Part shown: in pieces, positions 1 through 5,710 of the stretch
Layout: each line of letters starts with the position of its first letter
Numbering within the stretch: the stretch's first letter is position 1
From: Nitrososphaerales archaeon TH526
Lineage (GTDB): Archaea; Thermoproteota; Nitrososphaeria; Nitrososphaerales; Nitrososphaeraceae
Direction: 5' to 3'
DNA length: 6,196 nucleotides
Assembly: GCA_014523665.1 (NCBI GenBank)
Contig: JAATVR010000038.1
Coordinates: forward strand, 1-6,196
The notes under the pieces: generated by a model
Told to the model about the DNA's origin: nothing
Databases searched by the model: none
What the model saw: the letters and a program-made list of their open reading frames with translations, nothing else
Program-made: the position numbers and the translations under genes

Positions 1-455
1 CCAACCATAATTAAATTTGCGACGTTATTATTAGCAAGATCACTAGCTAGGTATACCCTTGCATCCAATCCACCTTTACTATAACCTATCAAATTTATTC
101 GATCTTGTTTAGTGCTATTCGTGAGATTTTGAACGATTTGAGAAAGTTCTTTGGCATGATCTGAAGCAGATCCGCAAGCGTCATTTGATTATTCAAAGGA
201 AACAATACAAAATGGTATTTCATCCTGGTTAAGCTTCTGTTTCCATTCATCCCAATAGATTGGTAGGGATCCTCCTGAACCCTCGTTCCAGCCGTGTATC
301 AAAAGAACCGGAAGCGCATTTTTTGATTCCAGATTATAACAATCTGGTTGACCATTTGCAGTCGGAAAAGATGAGCCCTTAGGCACAAATAGTAGTGATA
401 CAACTATCACGCATATTGATTTAGACAAGACTGTAAAAAATAGTTTTTGTTCCAA
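1..455 (-). pseudogene. Alpha/beta hydrolase (lipase-like), exported, with one in-frame stop; cut by left edge
   Basis: The reading frame starts at TTG 453-455 (no in-frame ATG lies upstream before a stop at 492-494) and stays in one frame to the window edge, interrupted only by a TAA at 189-191. Residues 1-35 look like a signal peptide with a hydrophobic core (ICVIVVSLLFV). LLIHGW (about residues 51-56) is the oxyanion-hole motif of lipases of the alpha/beta-hydrolase fold. Beyond the stop, the frame continues with CGSASDHAKEL and then GYSKGG, the nucleophile elbow G-x-S-x-G with Ser near residue 126 (codon 78-80). The Asp and His of the triad would lie outside the window. By family it would hydrolyse an ester, outside the cell; the substrate cannot be told. 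The stop could come from one C-to-T change in a CAA codon, so this is either a recent nonsense mutation or a sequencing error. Fold assignment is firm, exact subfamily is not. Confidence 0.8.
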
Positions 456-610
456 ATATAATGACAGATAGGAAAATAAATGATATAAGCATTATAACAC
501 CGCGATATGTTAGTGATTACATAGGTGGTAGCCGCGAGTATCAGTGATAAATCGACCAAGTAAGTTTGCTGCTGGATTTCATTTTTTACTCCAATATTTC
601 TAGACAATTT

Positions 611-633
611 TATCGACTAGCCCAAAGTCGATA
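611..633. repeat. Inverted repeat, 8-bp stem with 7-nt loop
   Basis: TATCGACT at 611-618 is matched exactly by its reverse complement AGTCGATA at 626-633, with a 7-base loop. It lies between two minus-strand reading frames. It could be an RNA hairpin or a regulator site; no T-run follows closely on either strand, so a terminator role is not clear. Confidence 0.6.
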
Positions 634-652
634 TCACTTATAATACTTTTAT

Positions 653-668
653 TCAATATTGCACATTA
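653..668. repeat. 16-bp direct repeat, copy 1
   Basis: TCAATATTGCACATTA occurs here and again at 4120-4135, in the same orientation. On the minus strand it overlaps the stop codon of the 37-codon frame at 666-668. Its core CAATATTG is itself a palindrome. Confidence 0.8.
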
Positions 669-779
669 CTTCATAGCATTATCATATCCAACCCCATAAG
701 CGATCAAGTTGGTGGGCCACCTAACAGTTCCACCAACTATGATCTGTTTTAATTCATAGATTTCATCAATTAGTAGCAT
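666..779 (-). CDS. Possible 37-codon ORF or frameshifted tail of the upstream small gene
   Basis: On the minus strand an ATG at 777-779 opens 37 codons ending with TAA at 666-668. It overlaps the last 14 bases of the 62-codon gene in another frame, so it could be a separately translated partner or the displaced C-terminus of that gene after a frameshift. The residue mix looks protein-like (for example ELKQIIVGGTVRWPTN and IAYGVGYDNAMK), but I recognise no family. Part of the coding sequence forms the inverted repeat at 702-744, which could equally explain the sequence as structure rather than protein. Confidence 0.25.
   Translation of the reverse strand: MLLIDEIYELKQIIVGGTVRWPTNLIAYGVGYDNAMK
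702..744. repeat. Inverted repeat, 9-bp perfect stem extended by GATC arms
   Basis: AGTTGGTGG at 707-715 pairs exactly with CCACCAACT at 730-738 across a 14-base loop. GATC at 702-705 and 741-744 can extend the stem past a small 1/2-base bulge. The loop holds a second CCACC that can pair instead with GGTGG, giving an alternative hairpin. On the plus strand TGTTTT follows at once, as in a terminator, but no plus-strand gene precedes it. On the minus strand it lies about 20 bases after the stop of the 62-codon frame. Confidence 0.6.
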
Positions 780-954
780 TACTATATTGCGTTTTCATCT
801 TATTGAAAACAGATGTTGGCCCATTCTTTACATCATGTATGCCTGTCTCGCGCTCACCTAATTCAGTATTTTCTTTAATTCCATGTCCAATAAACTCTGC
901 ACCTTTATTTATCTCACACCCAACAAATTCAGCAATTTTCGTTAACTTAGCCAT
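766..954 (-). CDS. Small hypothetical protein, 62 aa
   Basis: The frame starts with ATG at 952-954 and ends with TGA at 766-768. The product is short, charged and soluble, with no signal peptide or membrane segment. Residues 8-30 hold two similar amphipathic segments (AEFVGCEINKG followed by AEFIGHGIKEN), a small internal duplication that supports real coding. I recognise no family and assign no function. A possible TATA element (TATAAG on the minus strand, near 993-999) lies about 40 bases before the ATG. A second small frame overlaps its end, so it may itself be a fragment of a longer broken gene. Confidence 0.45.
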   Translation of the reverse strand: MAKLTKIAEFVGCEINKGAEFIGHGIKENTELGERETGIHDVKNGPTSVFNKMKTQYSNATN

Positions 955-1038
955 TTCTTTCTAGGCAATCTTATTCAATCTATTAGAAATGGCTTATAGT
1001 GTAAGACAGACTCCATATATTCGGGACTCATATTGGGA

Positions 1039-1269
1039 CTAAGACCATCTACCGACACTAAATTGCTGCCACATTTCAACAATTTTGCCGTTAGCGATTC
1101 GAAAGAGATCAAAGCCTACAAGAGTTAACGGTTTGTCACTTGCAGGTATCCCGAGGAGCTCTTTCTTGACGGTACCCGTCACTGTCCACCGAACCAAAAC
1201 TTTATCATTTTTGGAAATTGTATCATTATGAGTAATTCTAAAGGGTATAATCTGATGAGCTATATTCAC
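1039..1269 (-). pseudogene. SnoaL-like ester cyclase (NTF2-like fold), N-terminus missing
   Basis: The recognisable part begins near 1242 and reads FRITHND, DKVLVRWTVTGT, LLGIPASDKPLTL, GFDLFRIANGKIVEMW, the usual second half of SnoaL-like/ester-cyclase proteins of the NTF2 superfamily. Such proteins are about 130-150 residues; here only about 70 are left. The formal start is a GTG at 1267-1269, but the first eight or so residues do not resemble the family. The first half, which should hold the helical N-terminus, is replaced by a plus-strand acyltransferase fragment. Members of the fold bind small hydrophobic ligands; the substrate is unknown. The stop is TAG at 1039-1041, close to the normal family end. 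I call it a 5'-truncated remnant; a short functional product cannot be excluded. Confidence 0.72.
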
Positions 1270-1640
1270 CCCAGTACAATTATAAACGATGAATTTGAGA
1301 TGGGTGAGAATTGTTTAACTTTGAAATTAATGTTATTCAACCATTTGTTAAGCATGAAGACGGCGTAATAATCTGGACAGGAAATGTTATTAGTCATCAC
1401 TCTACAATAATGAAGCATTGTTTCATAGTTTCGCATACAGCTATAGCCGGAAATACGACGATAGAGCCATACTGTTTCATAGGGATGAATGCAACTATTA
1501 GAAACAGCGTTAGAGTCGCTAAAGAGTGTGTAATTGGTGCTGGCTATGTTATCTTACATGATACTAATGAAAAAGAGGTATATGCAGCTCATTCAACCGT
1601 CAAACTAGAAGTTACAAGTGATCTATTAAAAAATTTGTAA
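1243..1640 (+). pseudogene. NeuD-type sugar O-acyltransferase (left-handed beta-helix), N-terminal half missing and frameshifted
   Basis: The longest open frame runs from TTG 1311 to TAA 1638-1640. Its protein shows the hexapeptide-repeat pattern of the left-handed beta-helix: NVIQPFVK, HHSTI, HCFIVSH (likely catalytic His), IEPYCFIGMNATI and AKECVIGAG. This matches the C-terminal domain of NeuD-like sugar or sialic-acid O-acetyltransferases, normally about 200 residues with an N-terminal nucleotide-binding-like domain. Homology continues upstream in another frame (KGYNLMSYIHPSTI, then MGENC), joined by a one-base deletion near 1315-1320. The N-terminal domain is absent and its place is taken by a SnoaL-like fragment on the opposite strand. 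In life it would add an acyl group to a surface sugar using acyl-CoA. Family call is firm; the specific sugar is not known. Confidence 0.75.
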
Positions 1641-1769
1641 TAAGGTTGATCCTATCACTATACTCACATTTGCTATTTTACCGTCTAATAAAAGATGAAA
1701 TTCCAATATAGAATGTTACAGCATAAGAAGCATTTAAGCAATATATCAAAAAATTGACTTGGGCTAACA

Positions 1770-2389
1770 ATGATAAATCTTATCGAGTCGGCAGTAGCAG
1801 CTGGCTTTTAAAAGAAACAAGAGGTGCACTGGAATTATGTGGTCAAAAGAAAGCAAGAGGAAAAAATGATGATTTAGGGGAAATACAGCAAGTAACCCTG
1901 GACTATGTTTTGGTAGAAAAAAATTATAAATAATGAAAAAGTTATACATTCCACGTTAATCAGTCCTTGGTTTTAATGGTACTATTTTATTATTCAACGC
2001 ATTTACCCAAGAAGCAAAGAGCAAGTTTTTGAAGGATTCGCCTCCCGTTCTTTTACAATCACAAATTGTAGGACAAGACATTAAATTACTGATGATCGAC
2101 TTATTATTCCAGTTCTAGGTGAACAATTAGAGATATCAAAAGAGACACATTCAGAAGAAGTAAAAAGTAATAAAGGATCGATAACGGAAGTAAAGACAAA
2201 TCAGCTTCAGCTCGTCCATGATGAACCATATATTGAAATAAGAACACTAACTAATACCCGGGAATGAAGCAGCACGAGGTTGACCTTACAGAAGACTCGC
2301 TAAATGATTCAAGTATTCCAACAAATGAAGAAATTATTATACTTTTTCTCAAAGATGAAGTACCAGAGGTTCACAGTACCACTATCTAA
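1770..2389 (+). pseudogene. PRC-barrel + DUF2382 stress-type protein, multiply frameshifted
   Basis: No single frame is long, but pieces in order rebuild one known archaeal layout. ATG 1770 opens a short leader, a TAA lies at 1809-1811, then EVHWNYVVKRK; in the next frame ARGKNDDLGEIQQVTLDY; then KLYIPR, a TAA at 1957-1959, GFNGTILLF and AKSKFLKDSPP, which together are the PRC-barrel (DUF2171-like) part. In another frame RLIIPVLGEQLEISKETHSE and LQLVHDEPYIEIR (2097-2264) match the first DUF2382 unit. A last frame from about 2264 gives NEEIIILFLKDEV, the start of a second unit, ending TAA 2387-2389. At least four frameshifts and two internal stops are needed. Related proteins (YsnF/AvaK type) are linked to stress responses; the biochemical role is unknown. 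This copy cannot be translated as one protein. Confidence 0.8.
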
Positions 2390-2603
2390 AATGATACAAA
2401 TCTTGGTGGACTGTCTGCTAGATCCGTAAATATTACAAAATAAATTCTCTTTACCCTCGATTACTCAAGCCGATGATTCATTCATAATCTATTGTCAAAA
2501 ATCAATAATCCGTAATAACGAATGGTTATACATTTGACGAAATAACTGTTGCCGAGACAGGAATTGTTAATTGGTAATTCGGAGTTTATTTGCTCCAAGT
2601 AGA
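2390..2603. other. Intergenic, nothing recognised
   Basis: Between the broken DUF2382 gene and the acidic secreted protein I see no clear gene, repeat or promoter. A short plus-strand frame ending at the TAA near 2574-2576 (FDEITVAETGIVNW) could be further debris, but it matches nothing I know. Confidence 0.4.
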
Positions 2604-3056
2604 TTATGGGAATGGAATCAATGAATGTCCGTCGTCACTGCCGCCACTAGACTCATCATCACTATTTCCTGAATCTTCATCATTTTCTCCCTCATTGTCT
2701 CTGTCAGTATCATCATCATTGTTATTATTGACCGAGTCGGTATCAGAAGTGTCTGGATCGGTATTTGTCGTTGGATTGCCTAAATCTTTAGTTGTAGGAG
2801 ATATATCAGGAAGCACTAATGGCGTTCCAGCACTGTCAGATTGAGTATTATCCCCGGCAGCAGTATTAGAAGACGCTGATGACGTTTTCTCCTCACAATT
2901 AGTCAAATTAGATGGATCACATGGTAGAGTGCTTCCATAAACTTCGATCGGCAGTAGGTACACGACTAAGAAGAATAATGAAAAAGTAAATAGACCAAAT
3001 ATCAACACCACATGGTCAAGTATGCCATCTTGGCATTTTAGACTCATAAGCTGCAT
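2604..3056 (-). CDS. Secreted or membrane-anchored acidic Asp/Ser/Asn-rich protein, 150 aa
   Basis: The frame runs from ATG 3054-3056 to TAA 2604-2606. Residues 15-37 form a strong hydrophobic stretch (IFGLFTFSLFFLVVYLLP), followed by VYG-ST, a plausible signal-peptidase site; without cleavage it would be a type-II anchor. Cys46 and Cys54 flank PSNLTN and may form a disulfide outside the cell. From about residue 55 the chain is low complexity: Ser/Thr/Asn-rich, then strongly acidic with runs such as NNNNDDDTD and DDESSGGSDDG, probably disordered. Similar tails occur on archaeal surface proteins and could bind cations or carry glycans; that is inference. GGGAG at 3063-3067 sits six bases before the ATG as a ribosome-binding site, and a promoter lies further up, both supporting this start. 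No specific function can be assigned. Confidence 0.75.
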   Translation of the reverse strand: MQLMSLKCQDGILDHVVLIFGLFTFSLFFLVVYLLPIEVYGSTLPCDPSNLTNCEEKTSSASSNTAAGDNTQSDSAGTPLVLPDISPTTKDLGNPTTNTDPDTSDTDSVNNNNDDDTDRDNEGENDEDSGNSDDESSGGSDDGHSLIPFP

Positions 3057-3105
3057 ATTGAGCTCCCAACTATACAGGATATATGTCTATCTTGTGAAAG
3101 ACAAT

Positions 3106-3122
3106 GTATTTTAACTTCTTTC
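3106..3122 (-). promoter_or_regulatory. Candidate BRE/TATA promoter of the acidic secreted protein
   Basis: On the minus strand GAAAGAAG followed by TTAAAATAC (TATA at 3106-3114) fits the archaeal purine-rich BRE plus TATA box. The start of transcription would fall near 3082, leaving a leader of about 26 bases that carries the GGGAG ribosome-binding site. Confidence 0.4.
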
Positions 3123-3197
3123 GGGATTTTTTCCTCGCACCTACTGTCATGACCTCTCCAAATTTTCTTTTTTAGTTCTAGTTTCATCTAAAATTTT

Positions 3198-3651
3198 TCA
3201 AAATACTGGTTTTAGTTTGAAGGGTATATTATTTAGGTGCTCGATTGCCCAGCCGATACGTCCCAGCGCTCCAACATCATTAGACTCGATGATAAGCCCC
3301 GTTATGTCGTCCATTCAGCTTTATGCGATTATTATCTGGATCATCACATATCTCATTAGCAGTCTTTGCTATCCGCTCAACCCATTCATGGTCATCTGTA
3401 ATATCAATCTCAATATTCGCTCTGTCTTCACTTTTGTGAATATTTGGCTGTGTCAAATGGTTATCTCCATTCCACATCAGCTTTTATTTCTCAGTACATA
3501 TCTTGCTTTTCTAAGCGATAATACTTGATATCCGCTGGTCGAGGATAGCCGGGTAGATTTGGATGTCTGGTTACGATATGATGCTCGTATCCATCGACTA
3601 AGCCGAAGTCTTCCTATCGCAATAATAACATCCTGGTGAGAAACTACTCAT
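3198..3651 (-). pseudogene. C2H2 zinc-finger protein with unknown C-terminal domain, frameshifted
   Basis: ATG 3649-3651 begins MSSFSPGCYYCDRK; after a frameshift near 3615 the next frame gives EDFGLVDGYEHHIVTRHPNL and GYPRPADIKYY, then a TGA at 3491-3493. Joined, these give C-x2-C followed by H-x4/5-H and the HPxxxxYPxxAD tail seen in short archaeal C2H2 zinc-finger proteins. A third frame (3280-3477) gives IEIDITDDHEWVERIAKTAN and EICDDPDNN. After a frameshift near 3300 a fourth piece reads ITGLIIESNDVGALGRIGWA, ending TGA 3198-3200. The whole would be about 150 residues. The first part suggests binding of nucleic acid or a protein partner; I do not recognise the C-terminal domain. At least three frameshifts and one stop make it non-functional as written, though its promoter looks intact. 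Confidence 0.7.
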
Positions 3652-3676
3652 GTTTATTATCTTCCTAGTTCATCTA

Positions 3677-3693
3677 TATTTATAATTTCTTTT
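3677..3693 (-). promoter_or_regulatory. BRE/TATA promoter of the zinc-finger pseudogene
   Basis: On the minus strand AAAAGAAA (3686-3693, BRE-like) directly precedes TTATAAATA (3677-3685, TATA box). The box ends 25 bases before the ATG at 3651, so transcription would start close to the first codon, giving a nearly leaderless message. This is the best-looking promoter in the window. Confidence 0.6.
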
Positions 3694-3718
3694 AGCGCTA
3701 GATAATGAGTGGTATTAT

Positions 3719-4025
3719 TCAAATATCTACCGAATCGGAAGCTATATTTCGTGATATATCTACTGAAATCCCTTCGAACTATTCAACTTCTTGTATTATA
3801 TCCAAAATGGCAAATTCCACTTCAGATACTTTGATAGACATATTGCGTGACTAAATGCTTTTCTGAGGTCTCTTTTCCATCATGAAATACTAAAATTCTA
3901 GTATACGGAGTGATATAGTCTTTAGAGATAGTAGCAGGTATACTTGATTCTGGTGAATAACCTTGTGTTAAGCTAGCATCGGATGATGAATTTGTCAAGT
4001 TAGAATCATTATGCGAGCTCGTCAT
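3719..4025 (-). pseudogene. Universal stress protein (UspA family), frameshifted and 3'-truncated
   Basis: ATG 4023-4025 opens with a Ser/Asn/Thr-rich extension of about 40 residues, then PYTRILVFHDGKETSEK, the first strand and loop of the UspA fold. A one-base loss in the A-run near 3855 shifts the frame; the continuation reads KAFSHAICLSKY, then in a third frame EVEFAILDIIQEVE, a TAG at 3779-3781, and FEGISVDISRNIASDSVDI ending TGA 3719-3721. Thus helix 1, strand 2 and the following loop are present, but the second half of the domain, including the ATP-binding G-x2-G-x9-G-S/T motif, is absent. Just beyond the end lies the promoter of the zinc-finger pseudogene. Usp proteins help cells survive stress; this copy cannot make one. 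Confidence 0.75.
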
Positions 4026-4119
4026 ATGGCTTTATTTAATAAAAGAATTATGAATTGTCTTGAAAGTACAGAATAAAGTGGAGTATACATCACCTATTCA
4101 GATAAATGAAGTTAGATTG

Positions 4120-4135
4120 TCAATATTGCACATTA
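4120..4135. repeat. 16-bp direct repeat, copy 2
   Basis: The 16 bases are identical to 653-668. On the minus strand this copy starts right after the TGA at 4136-4138 that ends the small broken frame, so both copies sit at the 3' end of a small minus-strand reading frame. Confidence 0.8.
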
Positions 4136-4282
4136 TCAAACGACCTTACCAGCTTCATTAAGGATGAATAAAACCAATTTTACTGTTTCATAATATTAAA
4201 TGATCCATTGCTGGTCTAATTCAAAGGGTTTTCCTGTTCCTAAAAGAATATAACAATCCTCACCAACAAACCTAAATACCAT
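4136..4282 (-). pseudogene. Small broken reading frame, unknown protein
   Basis: ATG 4280-4282 starts MVFRFVGEDCYILLGTG, KPFELDQQWII and meets TAA at 4196-4198. The same frame then continues YYETVKLVLFILNEAGKVV to TGA 4136-4138. The frame is also open upstream of the ATG for more than 20 codons, including a His-rich piece. The residue mix is protein-like and one stop separates two plausible halves, so it may be a small gene with a nonsense mutation, or a complete 28-residue peptide. I recognise no family. Confidence 0.3.
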
Positions 4283-4672
4283 TAAGGTACCATGATGTGT
4301 ATGATGAAGGAAATACGTATTTTTTTTAAATTTGGGAGAAAAACAAAAGACATTCCGCGGTCAAGCTATTATTACTATCCTTATCAGACGCGTAACAATA
4401 GCTCTGAATAACCCATCTAATAAGAACAAAATATCACGTTTAGAGTGTCGCTATTCTAAATAGGTCTTACGTAGAATGTAGCCAAGTCGAGCAATGACTT
4501 GTTGAAGCATTAGCGAGATCAACATCATCTCCTAAATGTTTGGGTGAGACACGTCCTGCAAATTTCTATTAATTTAGCGTTAATCATCAAATATAACCAG
4601 AATATTGGCTATGGGATGATTACATTCACTAACCGCCAGTACTCTTTTGAAAAAATTACAATTATAGGGGCA

Positions 4673-4690
4673 TTTTAAAGCCTCTTATAC
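4673..4690 (+). promoter_or_regulatory. Candidate TFB promoter
   Basis: TTTTAAAG followed by CTCTTATAC lies 23-40 bases before the GTG start of TFB. If TTATAC (4685-4690) is the TATA box, transcription would begin at the start codon (leaderless); if TTTTAAAG is used, the leader is about 10 bases. No ribosome-binding site precedes the GTG, which fits a leaderless message. Confidence 0.4.
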
Positions 4691-4712
4691 GTGTAATGCG
4701 TATTTATACCTT

Positions 4713-5630
4713 GTGTTAGCAAATAAGTTAGTATGTAAAATCTGTAGTCAAGCTTCTGAGGTAATCACTGATGCAGAGTCTGGCGAAATTATTTGTACCA
4801 GTTGTGGTATGGTTAGCTCAAATGATAAGGCAATTCAACAGGGTACTCGAGAGTGGCGTGCTTTTGACTATGAACAAATGAAAGACAGAAGCAGAGTTGG
4901 GATGCCTATGACACTAACACGTCATGACAAAGGTCTTTCTACGGTAATTGGAAGACCAAATAGAGATGCTAGTGGAAAAGGACTTGACGATTCAATGCGA
5001 TCTATGATGCAAAGATTAAGGACGTGGGATCATAGAATTCAAGTCAGTTCACCAACAGACAGGAATCTAGCAAGAGCCTTTGAGATGCTTGAAATGCTAA
5101 AAGGAAAGTTGGGACTGCCAGATAATGTAATAGAAAAGGCGGCTTATATTTATAGAAAGGTACAGCAACTAGGAATGGTTAAAGGAAGAACAATAGCTGC
5201 TACTTTGGCTGCGTCTATTTACGTGGCCTCTAGAGAGGCTGGAGTTCCTAGAACATTGGCAGAGATAGCATCTCTTAGTAACACATCATACAAGGACCTC
5301 TCAAGAGTGTATAGACTGATAGTCTTGAACCTGGATTTGAAGGTTCCAATGGTAGATCCGGTAAAGTGTGTTGCAAAAATTGCAAATAAAGTTGGGGTAA
5401 GCGAGAAAACAAAAAGAAATGCTATAAACTATATGCACAATGTCATAACAAGAGGGATCGCAGCGGGAAAAGATCCCATGGGACTAGCTGGAGCTGTTCT
5501 CTATCTGTCGTGCATACAGAACGATGAGCATAGAACTCAGTTAGATGTTGCAGCTGCTTCTGGAGTAACAGAAGTAACACTAAGAAATAGATGTAAAGAA
5601 CTAAATACAAAGATTCCTCAGCTCAATTAG
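4713..5630 (+). CDS. tfb: Transcription initiation factor B (TFB, TFIIB homologue), 305 aa
   Basis: TFB is the archaeal counterpart of eukaryotic TFIIB: it binds the TBP-DNA complex and the BRE and brings in RNA polymerase. The N-terminal zinc ribbon has C8-x2-C11 and C28-x2-C31. The B-reader/linker follows at about 44-90, including REWRAFD and GMPMT. Cyclin repeat 1 covers about 112-205 (KGRTIAATLAASIYVASRE) and repeat 2 about 213-300, ending in the helix-turn-helix TQLDVAAASGVTEVTLRNRC that reads the BRE. Length matches the usual 300-310 residues and no part is missing. The GTG at 4713 is the only suitable start; no in-frame ATG lies between it and the zinc ribbon. Ammonia-oxidising archaea carry several TFB paralogues thought to serve different promoter sets, so this may be a specialised one. 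It stands alone, with no operon partner. Confidence 0.97.
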   Translation: MLANKLVCKICSQASEVITDAESGEIICTSCGMVSSNDKAIQQGTREWRAFDYEQMKDRSRVGMPMTLTRHDKGLSTVIGRPNRDASGKGLDDSMRSMMQRLRTWDHRIQVSSPTDRNLARAFEMLEMLKGKLGLPDNVIEKAAYIYRKVQQLGMVKGRTIAATLAASIYVASREAGVPRTLAEIASLSNTSYKDLSRVYRLIVLNLDLKVPMVDPVKCVAKIANKVGVSEKTKRNAINYMHNVITRGIAAGKDPMGLAGAVLYLSCIQNDEHRTQLDVAAASGVTEVTLRNRCKELNTKIPQLN

Positions 5631-5640
5631 TAGAAATAAA

Positions 5641-5660
5641 GCAGGAATATATTCCTCTGC
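5641..5660 (+). terminator. Hairpin 11 bases after TFB stop, possible terminator
   Basis: AGGAATATATTCCT (5643-5656) is a perfect 14-bp palindrome. With GCAG and CTGC at the ends it can form a longer stem with a two-base bulge. Its place right after the TFB stop suggests a 3'-end hairpin, but there is no T-run at once; the nearest, ATTTTTAC, is about 40 bases on. Terminator function is a guess. Confidence 0.3.
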
Positions 5661-5710
5661 TGCATGGGGTAGTATAAGTAAGCTAATAGCTCACTCATTT
5701 TTACATGCTA

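Larger units (their letters stand above)
456..765. other. Intergenic stretch upstream of the lipase-like gene
   Basis: No gene is firmly supported in these 310 bases. The stretch holds two inverted repeats (611-633 and 702-744), one copy of a 16-bp repeat (653-668), and a possible 37-codon frame (666-779, minus) that overlaps the second inverted repeat. No clear TATA box was found for the lipase-like gene. Confidence 0.5.
4026..4712. other. Long intergenic region upstream of TFB with small gene debris
   Basis: These 687 bases hold no intact gene. They contain a small broken frame (4136-4282, minus), the second copy of the 16-bp repeat (4120-4135) and the TFB promoter at the right end. Short minus-strand frames around 4465-4575 (one piece reads KFAGRVSPKHLGDDVDLANA) may be further debris, but I recognise no family. 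Confidence 0.5.

Noticed and set aside
407..607. Minus-strand ORF of 66 codons overlapping the start of the lipase-like gene
   Set aside because: It overlaps the signal-peptide region of a recognised gene in another frame and shows no family pattern.
1764..1949. Minus-strand ORF of 61 codons rich in Phe and Leu
   Set aside because: It is antisense to the PRC-barrel pieces, whose similarity lies on the plus strand.
2590..2844. Plus-strand Ser/Leu-rich ORF of 84 codons
   Set aside because: It is the antisense shadow of the Asp/Ser-rich tail of the secreted protein.
3217..3528. Plus-strand ORF of 103 codons with hydrophobic stretches
   Set aside because: It is antisense to the zinc-finger pseudogene, whose fragments on the minus strand join into one sensible protein.
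4292..4411. Plus-strand ORF of 39 codons (RSSYYYYPYQTRNN)
   Set aside because: It is short, has no promoter or ribosome-binding site, and is partly antisense to the upstream extension of the small frame at 4136-4282.
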